A program made the translations under genes and the position numbers. Below, piece after piece: positions 20,781 through 32,792 of a stretch of DNA of 64,000 bases. The notes under the pieces were generated by a model. It worked only from the letters and a program-made list of their open reading frames with translations, did not search any database and was not told where the DNA came from. The stretch comes from Loripinus fragilis. Its lineage: Eukaryota > Mollusca > Bivalvia > Lucinida > Lucinidae. The stretch covers positions 8,432,751 to 8,496,750 of the forward strand of contig OZ026514.1 in NCBI GenBank assembly GCA_964019695.1, given 5' to 3'. Positions within the stretch are counted from its first letter, which is position 1. Each line of letters begins with the position of its first letter.

Positions 20781-21082
20781 CAAACAGTGTGGACCCAGAT
20801 CAGACTGCTCTAGGTGTTGTTTGTTTTGTTGCTTTACGTCCCAAGTCAACAGCTATGGTCATTGCGGGACGGTCAGTTCACCTAACCACACTTTTTCCTG
20901 GGCAAGCTTGAACAAGCGGTTAACCAGTAATTCGTGCACATACTTTCGCTTGTAACTGACAACAACCCTTCTTGAATGAATCAGCGGAAGGGAGGAGAAT
21001 GATCGTAGAAATCATTTCATGATCAATCTCCATGAAAGTACGGGACCGGACGAGCAGTCTACTCTAGATCTACACTGTTTGT
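20781..21082. mobile_element. MITE with CAAACAGT ends, long form
   Basis: Left end CAAACAGTGTGGACCCAGAT then CAGACTGCTC. The right end is its inverse (GAGCAGTCTACTC..CACTGTTTG). Short ~70-bp palindromes with the same ends occur at 25324, 31679, 32331, 52553, 53425 and near 62410, probably deletion derivatives. Confidence 0.75.
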
Positions 21083-22340
21083 TTAAGAGGGTTCATAATA
21101 TTTCAATAGACGATAAAAACATACGATTGTGTTGTTATATACGCTTTAAGGGTTAATAAATGTGGGTTCAGTGCATTAATGGACAGGACTTTCATGAAAT
21201 GCACGCGGACCTGCGCGGCTCAAGCAACTTTTAAACGCTTAACCAATGGATAGAACCTGATTTACATTCTTGAGCAGTTGAAATAACCGAACCACGCCCA
21301 GATATGAAAATTAAAGTTGCCACCTTTACAGTACCCAAAAAGTCCTATAATATATTACAATGACAATATAACATTCCTTTCTGTATATTAACGTTTGTCA
21401 AGCCCTTGTGCGATAATGTGTTGCAGGCCTCACCGCTGTGTGGTTCTGGTTGCAACACATCACATTCAGGCTTGCCAAACATTAATACAAGGAAAAGAAT
21501 GTTTTATCCTCTTATTGCATATTTGTAAGTTTATTCTTTAAATGACATTTAGATCTATGCATCAGGAATAAAGCTATAATTTTTAGCTTTTATCTACATA
21601 AATCCTACGTGTAAGAAAGCATCAAAGCATCAAGACATGCTATAGCCTTGCTTTAATGAGAATCATAATGTAATGTGCTGGGTAACATATGCTAGGTCAA
21701 AATCTTTTTTGTCATTTTCTACGCCCATTTGTCAGTGCTTAATCAATAAAAGCTATGTCTCCGCCCAGTGATATAAATAGGGCGTAGATAAACAAAAAAA
21801 TTGGTTGAAAGGGGAGACAACACTTATTATAGTCTTTATTTTTTTCAGGATTTTTCAGAAAAGTCACCAAAACAAAAAAACGAGCACGGTGACACATATT
21901 TTTTATTCAATCATTAGATTCTTCATGAAAATATCTTTGTAAGAATATGTTTTTTGTTGTTCCAGTTACATTCTCTGATATGTTTATTTTAAATATTAAT
22001 GTTTTTTTGGCATTTATTCGTTTGACTTAATTAGGATTTTGCTTAATAAATTGTGTAAATACATGTTATTTCACTATTTTTTGTTTTTATTTATATCTCT
22101 GGTGTGAGTAGTATTTGTTCTGAAAAAAACTGTATTGCGTTTCTTGTTAATTTGTTAACAAAATCTGTGTTTGTTTATTTCAAAAACCTGCGATTTTGCA
22201 GTTTTTGACATCAAATAACTTTTTAAAAAGAACGGTGAGGTATTGTTTTTTTTTGTCTTAGATTATAAGTATAAGTCTATATTATAATATATTAAAAGAG
22301 AAAACACTTTTGGACATATGCCGGTGAGTCCGGTACTACC
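21083..22340. other. non-coding, nothing recognised
   Basis: AT-rich, T-tract-rich sequence without a supported ORF. Confidence 0.5.
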
Positions 22341-22496
22341 TTAAGTGCTCAAATTTTAGCCTCAAAAGAACCGTCTCAATGATACTTTTAACAGAGTAAA
22401 ATTGTGAACATATTCTTACCCATCACTGTTAACATATGTTTTAAGTGCTCAAAGAACCATCTCAATGAGACAGTCCTTTTGAGCACCCACAACATA
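22341..22496. repeat. two solitary hairpin units of the GAACCGTCTC family
   Basis: AGAACCGTCTCAATGATAC near 22368 and AGAACCATCTCAATGAGAC near 22452 followed by TTTTGAGCACCCACAACATA, the same core as the array at 42870-44060. Confidence 0.7.
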
Positions 22497-22959
22497 CGCT
22501 TTAGTTGAGGAATCAGAATTTTTTTTTTATGTAAACAGATAATGTAGTTTCAAATCAAACAGCTACTCTTCTATGAATAACAGGGACCAGAAAAGAAGGT
22601 CCCAAAACTTAATCAAAAGTGTTAACATCAAAATTATAACATCTATAAACATACAAATATGTGGAAAGGGGATGACCAACAAGTTGTTAAGAAACTCTTT
22701 CTTCACGTACCACCATCTGAAGCATAATTAATCCTTCATTTAGATTTAACTGTTAGGTTGTCCTTTTTGTACTTTAAAAGGGGTAATTTTAGTTTTGGAC
22801 TCCTTATCCACACCAGGTAGGCGGCAATCAAAATCATTAACACTATCATCAAACCAAGACCAAAGATAGCCAGAAACAGAGCCCCCAATTGCCATTTTTC
22901 ACCCCACTGGTGACAAATGGCGATCGAAAGCACTGTCCATAACCACCCCGATCCAGGCC

Positions 22960-23752
22960 GACACTCAAGAGTTGATTTTAATAATTGCTTAAATACTCTT
23001 CTGCAACAAGGCATATCAAACGTTATAAAAAGGTGGGATACAACATGGATATCATGGGACAGTCTGCGCCTGTTTGTGAACCCAATCACGGTTGATAGCT
23101 ATGGTTTCCTCTTAAATTGCACGACGGTGGGTCTGGCCTCAGGCTTAATGACGGCCCTGGCGTAAAGCTTTGATCTGTTGGTTGGTATCTGATGCTTGTC
23201 GTTGGCTAGGCCCACCGTAGCTCAACTTGATGTTTTCTTTAGCTCTGACTATCTGTTAGTCATGAGTACGCACTTTTTTGTATCATCATAATGTGTTAAT
23301 TTGATTTGATTGTTTCTCTTTGATTATACATTGCATTAGTAAGGAAGCCTCCATGCAAGCTAAACAATTTTGTGATTTAGCAACAACAGAAATAAGTGTG
23401 AAGATTAAGTGCTAGTTAAATGAATTTAAGCCCCCCCCCCCCCACCCCCGGGTGGCATAGGATGCTGTCCGTTCTGGGGCTGTGGTTCTGTTGTTGTTGA
23501 TTTATTGTTTAATGTACTTCCCATTGTTTCTGGGAGTTCTGTGTTTGTATTTGTTTTGTTATGCATTACTTTGTGTCCGTTCTAGTTTTGCAATCATTTT
23601 GAAGAGGAAGTGTAAGTTCGCTGCTTTGCTATTATTGTCTTACAGATGTAATGTTACTATAAATGTTCTGTGGCTGTTCCTCACAATGCCGTGTGTTGGT
23701 CTGCAGTGTGTGATTGTGGTATTTCCTGATCATACTCACTTACATTTTAGGT
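22960..23752 (+). mobile_element. Naiad B fragment: RT C-terminus and 3' UTR
   Basis: Frame to TAA 23163-23165 reads LNTLLQQGISNVIKRWDT and VNPITVDSYGFLLNCTTVG, aligning with the main element's VLQQTACLVVNPITVGNFAF. The 3' UTR includes a poly-C run at about 23431 and ends TTTCCTGATCATACTCACTT. 5'-truncated, with an intact ORF end. Confidence 0.85.
23124..23218 (+). promoter_or_regulatory. SECIS-like hairpin, Naiad B copy
   Basis: Outer stem ACGGTGGGTC (23124-23133) with GGCCCACCGT (23209-23218); ATGA 23148-23151; TGAT 23190-23193; AA 23164-23165 after 12 nt, within the stop codon. Helix II is weaker here (two mismatches). Confidence 0.65.
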
Positions 23753-25323
23753 CCTATGTACTAGACCAAATTCTAAAAGCAGGTTGATAGCAATAGTTGG
23801 AGTCCTTAAGTTCTCAAGAATCAGAATAGCAGTTTCAATATCACTAATTTGTTAAAAACGAATAGGTTTATTGTACTTAAAACAAATAATATTTGATTCC
23901 TTTTTATTCAAAATAAGTAGGAATAGAAGTAATACCAGATTTATATTTAATTATACTGGGTAAGTTTATGAATTCGATCCATTTGTTGACAAACTGAATT
24001 TTGATAAAAATCCGAGTGATTAATTTTAGAGTCATTATGAGGCGGAAGAATATGTTGAACTAAACCATAAAACCCAAATGTAAAGTCGTATAAAACATGG
24101 TAAAATCACTATTATCAGAAGAAACTTCGTGCCTTAGACAAATGATAGGCGAACAACCCTATTATGCTTGACAAACAGTCCTTTCACTCGATATTTTTGC
24201 CTCGTCTGAAATACCGGAAAAGGCAACAGGACCATTACTGGTGCAGAATATGTAATAAATTCGTTGTACATTTTGTTTTTTTACAACCAACAAGGATGCA
24301 TATCATACGACCTGCAGCACCTATGCATTTAACTAGCTCATGACGTGTACTCAGAGAGTAGAACTACAGCAATGCACAATCGAAGTGGTAGCTGTCCTCT
24401 TTAAGATGCGAGTCAGTGGACACTTTCAAACGACATTTGAAAACGTTTTTTTTTTGAAGACTTCTTTTGGTTGTTTTGAAAGTAAAGAAGGATGACTTCG
24501 ATGTGACTATAATAGTGGTGTGACATGATTGTCAGCGTTTATCATTTTGCTATTTATAAAACTCCGGTGAATATATTTATATGAATATATATTTATATGT
24601 AGAATTAGGCGTTTAAGTAAATAAACAAGTTTCAAGTTTCAAAATAAAAATGCTGAATTGAATGTCATCCATTGTTTGTGTATTCGTCCCTGGGAATGAC
24701 CCGTTTGTCATCACTACAAACTACTTGGTACCAAAGGGTCATTCTGAGATGTTTTTTTCTATCACACTCTCACACTTATGATAGACTTTTATAATCTAGT
24801 GCGCAAGAAGTCATTCTGCCTGGTCATTCTGTAGAATCACGAGAAATACCTCGTGACATCACTTAGAATAGTTCATGGCACGACCAGTGACCATTGAGAC
24901 AGCTATTTATATACCACTTCAAAGCCATGTAGAAATTAGATCCAAGACTTCCATCGCTGCATGTAGTTACATTGTTCTATTTGCAGAAATGCCATGCCTT
25001 CTTAGAGTATAGCCCTTAAAACTCAACAAAAATTGCAGAAGACAACATTGTAAAATGTTGTTTTTACCTAAAGAAATCATACATGGCTTGAAAATACAGG
25101 CGAATCATCTGCCAGCAGACATCAGATTGTGCCAGCAGATGATTCGCATGCAATAGCAAGCCTTATTTTTAAAGAAAATTGAAGAAAGATATCACAAGAT
25201 CTGTCGTATATCGGTACATTAACTCTTTGCATGCTGTGGTAACTCTGCGTGTTATTTTTGTCGCCTGCTGATTTTTTTCTTCAAAATTAACTCTTTCGAA
25301 AACTTTCATGAATACCATCAGGG
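23753..25323. other. non-coding; one inverted repeat and a CAAGTTTCAAGTTTCAA tail
   Basis: No gene seen. GCGAATCATCTGC near 25100 faces its complement near 25136-25148. AAACAAGTTTCAAGTTTCAA at about 24625 resembles the short-repeat 3' tail of a retroposon, but its body is not recognisable. Confidence 0.45.
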
Positions 25324-25397
25324 TGTCAAACAGTTTGAACCCAGATCAGACCCGACAAGTCGTCGGGTCTGATCTGTGTCCAAAATGTTTGCTAAGA
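25324..25397. repeat. short CAAACAGT palindrome
   Basis: CAAACAGTTTGAACCCAGAT, CAGACCCGAC, then the inverse GTCGGGTCTGATCTG..AAAATGTTTG. Deletion derivative of the MITE at 20781. Confidence 0.7.
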
Positions 25398-25779
25398 TTA
25401 TGTAGCAGACATCAAAAGTTGCCGCTTCCGAGGAAATAATTAATGGATAATTACTAATATGATTGCCGTCATGAGAAAAATCAGCATCATGTTATTGAGA
25501 ACGCCGCGACCAGGGTGCACTGTCGCGTTTACTGATCATGATATTCGTCTTTAGTCAACAATAAGAGTACTGGAATCGTGGGCTTATCTAAGCTCTGAAG
25601 TGTATACGCATGGCGATTCTTGATTAACTTTAATGTTCCTTTACTCGTATCTGTCTGTGGGCGAAGCTGGATATCGCGGTATTCGGGTAAATTATTCTCA
25701 TGCTAAGAAAAAGAAGGCCATCCTGAGCATTGTATAATGCGGTAATGTAATTGTCCGTTTACATTGCATACTTCGCCGA

Positions 25780-26480
25780 ACCGACTAGATTGTAATTCAG
25801 GACACATTTACAATGTGGATGAAGTCCTTCAGCCGCATGTCCTGCCGATCCTTCAGACGGTGAGAAACAATTTTCACTTCCAGCAAGACAATGGCGGACC
25901 CCATACCTGCAATATGACAAAGAACTGTTTTTGCAAGATAGTCCTGATCCCCTGATCTAACCCAAATCGAACAACTCTGGGATATTCTAGACTGGGCGAT
26001 ACCCCAGGGGGTGGGGGTACTTTCATTTTTTCTTCATAGGTAGGCTCGGGCCCAGCATCTACCGTTCACCCAAAAAAGTATCAGGAGTTTCAAGCACCCC
26101 AATAAATATTTAAAATTTTAGCAACCCAAAAAGTATCCCCATTCTGTACCCTGACCTTAAGAAAAGACCCTAAAATGCACAGAAATGACATCTAAATATA
26201 GTCCAATTTTGTGATGACCCTAAAAAAAATATCCACAAAATCTTCATACCACAAAAATATTCATTTTTCTGACCCCCCCCCCCCCCAAACAAAAAAAAAA
26301 AAAAAAAAATATTGAAATTCAAATTTTAGAACCCCAAAAATGACCCGAGCCTACGTATGTATGAAAATATCAGAGTACCCCCCCCCCCCCCCCTGAGAGC
26401 GATACGTGACTTGTATCCCTTTCCAGCTGCCATATTGTCAAACCTGGACTCTCGCTGGTTGAACAATGGCAACGCACTCC
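25780..26480 (+). pseudogene. Tc1/mariner-like transposase relic, split by a MITE
   Basis: DEVLQPHVLPILQTVRNNF, FQQDNGGPHT and DLTQIEQLWDILD match the DDE catalytic region of Tc1-like transposases (usual QQDNA.PHT and NPIE.LWD). After the inserted MITE (26003-26398) the C-terminus resumes with AIRDL... and LSLVEQWQRTPQASF. Only the last third of the gene remains, with stops and frame changes. Confidence 0.8.
26003..26398. mobile_element. MITE with 7-bp target duplication inside the Tc1 relic
   Basis: Flanked by GCGATAC at 25996-26002 and 26399-26405. Terminal repeats run CCCAGGGGGTGGGGGTACTT and, inverted, TCTCAGGGGG...GTACTC, then GTAGGCTCGGG internally on both sides. Contains poly-C and poly-A runs. 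Removing it rejoins the transposase frame. Confidence 0.85.
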
Positions 26481-27421
26481 ACAGGCTTCTTTTAAGCATG
26501 CGTCATATGCTCACAGAACGCATTTAGAGAGTAAAGGTTGTGGTCATACAATAAACTGACTAAAAGTAAATTTACATTCAACAACATATTCGTGTCTGTA
26601 CTTTTTTCAATAGAGTGGGTGAATTGGTGTGGCCTTCTTTTGTATTAGCATGAGTATATAATCATAGAAACCATTTCTCTGATTAATCTCTGACCAGTTC
26701 TTGACAGCAAATGTGCGTCATTGGCAGTTGATATAAAGCACCACTAAAAGGGACCTTTCTACAAGCAACAAAAGTATATATAAAATAATAAAACTTACGT
26801 ATGTCATCAATATGACTTTTATCTGAGTGAAATGTGCAAAAAAAATGAAACTTGGCTGTAAAGCTTTTCACAAGTTTATCATTTAGTAAATTGTACCTTT
26901 CCCCATTGTATAACATGAAAATTAGAGCAATCTCATATATTTAAAAACTTATATCAGGTAAACTGTTGTCAGCTTATTATTGGAAAAATTGGTGATGTGC
27001 GACTACTTTACCACTGTCGTTTGGTAAAGATAGGGACCATAATCTCCTGAAGCGCTTACCTGACACTGAGTCACAAACATGTCGATCTTAAGGTTTACAA
27101 TGTCAATATCGCCAAAGGATCATTATTCTAACAAACTTTATAAGGTCAATATCTATTATGTTACATACCAAGACCAAAGGTGATTGACCCCATATTCTAG
27201 AAAAGATTTTAATAGTTTTACCTTTTATTGACATAGAACACATTTTGGTCATGTGCCATGGATATATTAAACTTGTCTCATCCAAAGCATGCACCATATG
27301 AAATTCGACTTCAATTTGCACTCTGATTTCTGAGAAAACTATAGTTACAATGAAAGCAGAGCTTACCTGACTGAATGGTCAAAGGTCAATCATGACCTTT
27401 CGTAAAGCTTTTTCTAATATT
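26481..27421. other. non-coding, nothing recognised
   Basis: AT-rich; the small minus-strand ORFs at 26683-26916 and 27103-27321 show no motif or splice context. Confidence 0.5.
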
Positions 27422-28272
27422 TATTACAGACACCAGAGTAGATTTTTAAAGACAATATTTATTTAAACACTCTTCTGCATTAAGGTATATCAAAACCTGT
27501 ATTTTATGTTGATCTAATTTATAAATCTAAAAGAATGTTAGTAAGCCTAGTTTAGTGATCAATTAAAAAAGATAATTAAACGCTATAAAAGAGTGGGATA
27601 CAGCATGGATATCATGCGACAGTCTGCATGCCTAGTTGTAAACCCAATCCCGGTTTATAACTATGGTTTCCTCTTTAAGTGCACGACGGTGGTTCAGGCC
27701 TCAGACTCATTGCGGTTGTTTCCTGATGCTTGTCTTTGGCTGGGCCCACCGTAGCCCAACTTGAGGTTTTCTTTAGCTCTGTCTATCTGTGAGTCATGAG
27801 CCATTTTCATTGTTTCACCATAGTGAGTTAATTTGATTAGATTGTTTCTCTGTGATGATGCATTGCATTTGTTAGGTAGCCTTCATGTGGGCTTAGCAAT
27901 TCTTGTGTTTTAACAACAACAACAGAATCTAGGGTGAATATTCGGCTTCAGTAAAATGCATTTAAGCCCCCCCCCCCCCCCGGGTAGCTTAGGCTGTTGT
28001 CTGTTATAAGGCAGTTTTTCTGCTGTTATTGATTTATTGTTTTATGTACCTCCTATTGTTTGTGGGGGTTCTATGTTGGTCTTTGTTTTGGTATGCATTA
28101 CTTTATGTCCTTTCTAGTTTTGCAATCATCTTGACGAGGATGGAAGAGCTGGTTGCTTTGCTTTTATTGTCTTTTGGATGTCTTTTTGTTACTGAAAATG
28201 TTCTGTGGCCCTTCCTCACAGTGCCGTGGGTTGGTCTGAAGTGTGTGATTGTGGTATTTCCTTATCATATTC
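27422..28272 (+). mobile_element. Naiad B fragment with deletion through the SECIS
   Basis: RT C-terminal remnants (CTGCATGCCTAGTTGTAAAC, CCCAATCCCGGTTTATAAC), then the outer SECIS stem ACGGTGG...CCCACCGT with the ATGA/AA part deleted (CAGACTCATTGCGGTTG), then the B 3' UTR with a poly-C run near 27967 to TTTCCTTATCATATTCACTT. Confidence 0.85.
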
Positions 28273-28425
28273 ACTTACTTTTTTACCTTTTACCATTGTC
28301 TCATTGTGTTAAAATGTCAAGTAAGTATAATGAATTTGGCGTCAACAGTTATCGAAACATCATCATTTCAAGGGTTTTTACGTATAAATACATTCAGATC
28401 CTGTAAAGTATAAAAAACAACAACA

Positions 28426-28568
28426 TCAAGGTCAACCTAGGATCACCTGTCAGAACAATACTGTAGAATTTACATCCACAATGCTACATACTTTGTGACT
28501 TGATGTATAGCATTGGGAATTCGGGGCCAACCAAGTTTATGTAAATGATGATCCTAGGCTGACCTTGA
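28426..28568. repeat. foldback element
   Basis: TCAAGGTCAACCTAGGATCA at 28426-28445 is the inverse of 28549-28568 with one mismatch. Confidence 0.75.
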
Positions 28569-29139
28569 CCTACATTACGTCAAGGTTGAACTTGCTTCCT
28601 ATAATGCATTTAAATGGGAAGCATTTTAAGTTTTTTTTAACCGTTGAAATCAAATCCATTAAACTCACTAAATATGTTTTACCTAATAATGGGGCAATGA
28701 CTATAAGCCATTTCCAAAAGGCCAAGGTTGACCTTTGGACTTTCAACTATGGCTGTTCTTATCAGATTACTTAAATATATCAAAACACTTTTTTTGAAGC
28801 CAGTAGACTTTTTGGAAATGAATATGAAATAACGTTGGCAAGCAGTTATATGAGACCCTCTGGAATAGCGTCACCTGATTTTAACCTGAAGATATTATTG
28901 TTGACTCTTGTCAAAATATTTGATAAAAGTATCTATACCATGTTCTGTCGGTATAATCCACGAGCGCTATCTATAGTGGTGTATAACTGTCAAGCTTCAA
29001 CAGATTTCATAGGGGGTCATCAGCGGCGCCTACTACGTCGAAACAGTGTATAGAAAGGGTCGTTCTCGACGAGTTTTATATGGGGGTCATATGACGCACT
29101 GTCCCAGAGATTCCATCACAACTAAGAGTGTGCCAACAG

Positions 29140-29872
29140 TTAAGACATTAAGGTATTAAGCGTATCAAACATTATATAAAGGTTAGATATAACTTGTGTG
29201 TCATGCGACAGTTTGCATGCCTGATTTTAAGCCCGATCACGGTTTGTAGCTATGGTTTCTTCTTTAGTTGCACGACGGTGGGTCAGGCCTCAGACTCTAT
29301 GACGGCTCTGGCGTAAAGCTTTAATCGGTGGGTTGGTGCCTGATGTTTATCTGTAGTTGGACCCACCGTGGCTCAACTTGAGGTTTTCTTTAGCTGTGAC
29401 TATCTGTGAGTTGTGAGCACTTTTCTTTGTTTCATCATACTGCGCTAATTTGATTAGAGTGTTTCTCCATGATGATACATAGCATTAGTTAGAAGGCTTC
29501 CATGCGAGCTGAACATTTCTTGTACTTCGACAACAGCAGCATCTAGGGCGAAGGTTTGGTACCAGTAAAAAAGCATTTAGGTCCCCCAGTGGATTAGGCT
29601 GCTGTCCGTTCTAAGGCGGTGGTTCTGTTGTTGTTGACTTTTTGTTTATTGTTACTCCCATTGTGGGAGTATGTTAATGTTCTATATTTTGTTGTAAGTT
29701 ACTTTATGTCCATTCTAGTTTTGCAATCACCTTGAGTGGGAAGAGAGAGCTGGTTGCTTTGCTTAGTTTATCTTCCTGGTGTCTCGTGACGGTTGTGTGG
29801 CTCTTCTTCGCGATGCCATGGGTTTATCTGCGCTTTGTGATAATGGTATTTCCTGATCATACTCATTTACTA
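29140..29872 (+). mobile_element. Naiad B fragment, RT end plus 3' UTR
   Basis: Begins in the RT C-terminus (CATGCGACAGTTTGCATGCC, CGATCACGGTTTGTAGCTAT) and continues through the SECIS-like hairpin to TTTCCTGATCATACTCATTT. About 92% identical by eye to 15269-15873. Directly followed by a second partial tail at 29948. Confidence 0.88.
29275..29369 (+). promoter_or_regulatory. SECIS-like hairpin, Naiad B copy
   Basis: Outer stem 29275-29284 with 29360-29369 (perfect); ATGA 29299-29302; AA 29315-29316 after 12 nt in GCG TAA AGC; TGAT 29341-29344. Helix II GGCTCTGGC/GTTGGTGCC. Confidence 0.7.
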
Positions 29873-29947
29873 TTTATGATTAGTTTCAGTTTAGCAAAGA
29901 ATGCACGAAGATGGGTAATGCATATTATACAGAAACATTTAGTTAAG

Positions 29948-30156
29948 TGGGGGTTCTGTGTTTGGTCCTTGTTTTGTTATTTTGTACTTTGTGTTCTTCT
30001 AGTTTTACAATCATCTTGATGGGGGGAGGGAGAGCTGGTTGGTTTTCTTTAATGTCTTCCTGGTGTCTTGTTACTGTAAGTTCTCTGTGGCTCTCCCTCA
30101 CAGTGCCGTGGGCTGGTCTGCAGTGTGTGAGTGTTGTATTTCCTGATCATACTCAG
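29948..30156 (+). mobile_element. Naiad B 3' tail, tandem to the previous copy
   Basis: GGTTCTGTGTTTGGTCCTTG through CCTCACAGTGCCGTGGGCTG to TTTCCTGATCATACTCA: the last ~200 bp only, same orientation, 75 bp after the preceding copy ends. Confidence 0.85.
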
Positions 30157-30329
30157 TAGTTTGTAATATTTCAAAGTCTATATCACATGAAGGTGGTTGA
30201 AAGGGATATGACGTTATTTTCTGAGCGGATTGCCTTAGGAGTGTTTTCAAACTATCGTTGTAGGTTAACCAACAAAACAAAATGGGCTACCAAGAATAAG
30301 CATCTCAAACAACTGTGAAGAAGCTATGT

Positions 30330-31530
30330 TTTATGTCGAACGAATCAGAAACCAACAGAATACTACTAATCGAGAGAACTGACATTGCCGCTGCTAGCAT
30401 TCAGTTACTTCAAAAGGTCAAGCGTTACTTTGATAATGGTGGACTGATAGTTTACACGGATGAAAAATTTGTTAATTCCTAGCTTACAGTCCACAAATCA
30501 AGGCAGACTTCAGAAGCTAGTCTGAATGTTCCATTTTCTAGATGGGAGAGGCGCTGACTCAAAACTGGGATTTCTCAAGGGGACAGAACAAAAAAAGTGA
30601 GTATGATCAGGAAATACCACAATCACAAACTGCAGACAAACCCATGGCATCGTGAGGAAGAGCCACACAACAATTATGAGACACCAGGTAGACAAACAAA
30701 GCAAAAAAAAAACACAAAAAACAGCTCTCTCTTCCCCATCGAGATAATTGCAAAACAAGAATGTACACAAGTAATGCACACCAAAACAGAACAATTAAAA
30801 AAATCACACAATGGGAGTAACAATTAACAACAAATCAACAGCAAAAACAGAACCACCGCATTAGAACGGACAGCAGCCAAAGCAGCCACTTGTGGCTTAA
30901 ATGCATTTTACTGGTACCAAATCTTCGCCCTAGATATTGCTGTTGTTGAAGCACAAGCCTGGAAGGCAAATTTAAGCACTGGAGACTACAATGATGAGAT
31001 GAATGGGCACAGCTTTTTCAAGTGGATCAAAGAGAAACAAATCCCAAGTTTGCCACCAAAGACCATCCTCATAACTAATAATGCGCCATACCACAACATC
31101 CACGTGAACAAGTACCCAACGCCAGCATCAAGTAAGGCAGAATTACAGGCCTTGTTGACAAGAGAAGAGATACTTTTCAGCGCTACAATGCTGAAGACAA
31201 AGCTTCTCCAGCTGTGTAAGCAGCAGAAATTCACCTAAGCTTTGTTCTATATAATAGTTTAAGGGAATGGCCATGACTGACTGCATACAACGCAGACCTC
31301 AACCCCATAGAGCTCATCTTGGCAACGCTGAAAGGGTACTACGCTACTTGCTGTATGACTTTCAAGATTTGCTGTGATTAAAATGTCAATGCTGCAGTGA
31401 CTGAAGATGACTTGACTTCCTGCTGGAAACATGTAGAGGATGTTTAGAAGACATACTCGAAGGCTGGCCAAGCAGCTGAAGAAGAGATAAGAGGCGACCA
31501 CCAGTAATGAAGACACAGACATGGCAAAGG
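30330..31530 (+). pseudogene. DDE transposase relic split by an inverted Naiad B tail
   Basis: LIERTDIAAASIQLLQKVKR and GLIVYTDEKFVNS (first catalytic Asp, usual YTDETWV), interruption at 30597-30955, then STGDYNDEMNGHSFFKWI, KTILITNNAPYHN and, in another frame, LTAYNADLNPIELILATLKG (catalytic Glu in NPIE). This is a DDE_3-type transposase common in invertebrate genomes. The second catalytic Asp (usual DNAPYH) has become Asn. Stops and frame changes show it is dead. Confidence 0.8.
30597..30955 (-). mobile_element. Naiad B 3' tail, inverted, inside the transposase relic
   Basis: On the minus strand it ends TTTCCTGATCATACTCAC and contains the ACTCCCATTGTG and GGTACCAGTAAAATGCATTT blocks. Transposase reading resumes at 30960. 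Confidence 0.9.
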
Positions 31531-32454
31531 AGTGCTCTGACTATTCTGACACTATTTGAGTCGACAAAATTTAAGTCAATAGTATAAAGTCGGGTATATT
31601 CGGACAGACAGCTAAATCCGGACAGCGACCTTGTTTGTTTCATATTTCAAATATTGCAATAAAAATAAATTAACTAAGCAAACAGTGAAAATCCTGATGA
31701 GACGGCTCATAAGGAGCCGTCTCGTCTGGATTTATACTGTTTGCAAATGTGTGTCTTAGTTTACCGGATGTCCGAATTCACCCGACTTAACCCTAGTGCC
31801 TTAAAATCATTTGTCATGGCTCTTCTGTCTGTATTGCTGAATAAGTATATTGTATAGTAGAGTCAAAATATGAAACCAAAACAAAAACATACGCTGATGT
31901 AAACAATGATAATGTAGCAAAAATGATGATAAATCATCTTCTTAAGTAAGAGGATAAACATAGATACATGATTGTAAAAGAAAAGAGAAAAAGAATGTGT
32001 GAGATTGGAACCATCATTTTTCATACATTCCCTAGGGTTAACAAAGCGAAATGTAACGGCTGGATATAGTCGTTGGATAATTCTTTACCATTCACCAGGC
32101 GTTCAGTATATTTTTATCAATAATAACGGAATGACCTGTCTAACCTCCTAGTGTTTGTATGCTTTTTGACATCACTTTCAAATTATGTTCCAAGTGCAGT
32201 ACATGTTAACTGGTTAGATCCTCACAAATAGTTTAACTGTTTTAACTCTCATCATGCCAATATGTCAGCAGCTTTTTACATCTGCTGTATTTATTTAAGT
32301 TTACTTCGGACTAGATTTTATCATGGAAGCAAACACTATAAAGCCTGACCAGACTGTTCCACTGGGACTCAAATTGTTTGCAATATAAGCTACTTAAGCA
32401 GACGAAAAGCGCAGACTGGTGGAATACGTGTTAATTGAATAATTCTTATAATAC
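31531..32454. other. non-coding with two short CAAACAGT palindromes
   Basis: 31679-31747: GCAAACAGTG..GAGACGGCTC / GAGCCGTCTC..CACTGTTTGC-like inverse. 32331-32393: GCAAACACTATAAAGCCTGA to CAAATTGTTTGC. No genes. Confidence 0.6.
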
Positions 32455-32505
32455 AGTCAGTCTGCAGTGTGTGCTTGTGGTATTTCCGGATATACTCACT
32501 TATTT
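32455..32505 (+). mobile_element. tiny Naiad B terminal remnant
   Basis: CTGCAGTGTGTGCTTGTGGT then ATTTCCGGATATACTCACTT, the last ~45 bp of the B tail. Confidence 0.65.
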
Positions 32506-32609
32506 TATTTAATAAAGAAAATACAATGTATTGGGTGTCACTTATCTATTGCTAGACTATACCTATATCTTATGACATAGTTTTATCTAAAATGTACGGT
32601 TCACAAAGT

Positions 32610-32792
32610 AAGAAAGAAGGTAAAGATCAGGAATCGATACAATCAAGTACCACACCTGACCCCTGACTTGACCCAGGACACCACGTGGGAAAGTGACAAA
32701 AACACAAGAAAACACTTCACACAAGAGAGCCAAAAGGTTAGCCCTTTCCCAGCAGGTGACCACAAGGCTGCAATGAACAGACAAGACAGTAT
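32610..32792 (-). mobile_element. Naiad A 3' tail, inverted
   Basis: AAAGATCAGGAATCGATACA to CCTTTCCCAGCAGGTGACCA, the reverse complement of the A tail, abutting a forward B RT relic at 32795. A short internal duplication (CCTGACCCCTGACTTGACCC) is present. Confidence 0.85.

Noticed and set aside
31690..31735. CTGATGAGACGG hairpin as a hammerhead ribozyme
   Set aside because: The GAAA that must follow stem II is missing; the sequence fits the CAAACAGT palindrome family. Naiads are also reported to lack hammerheads.
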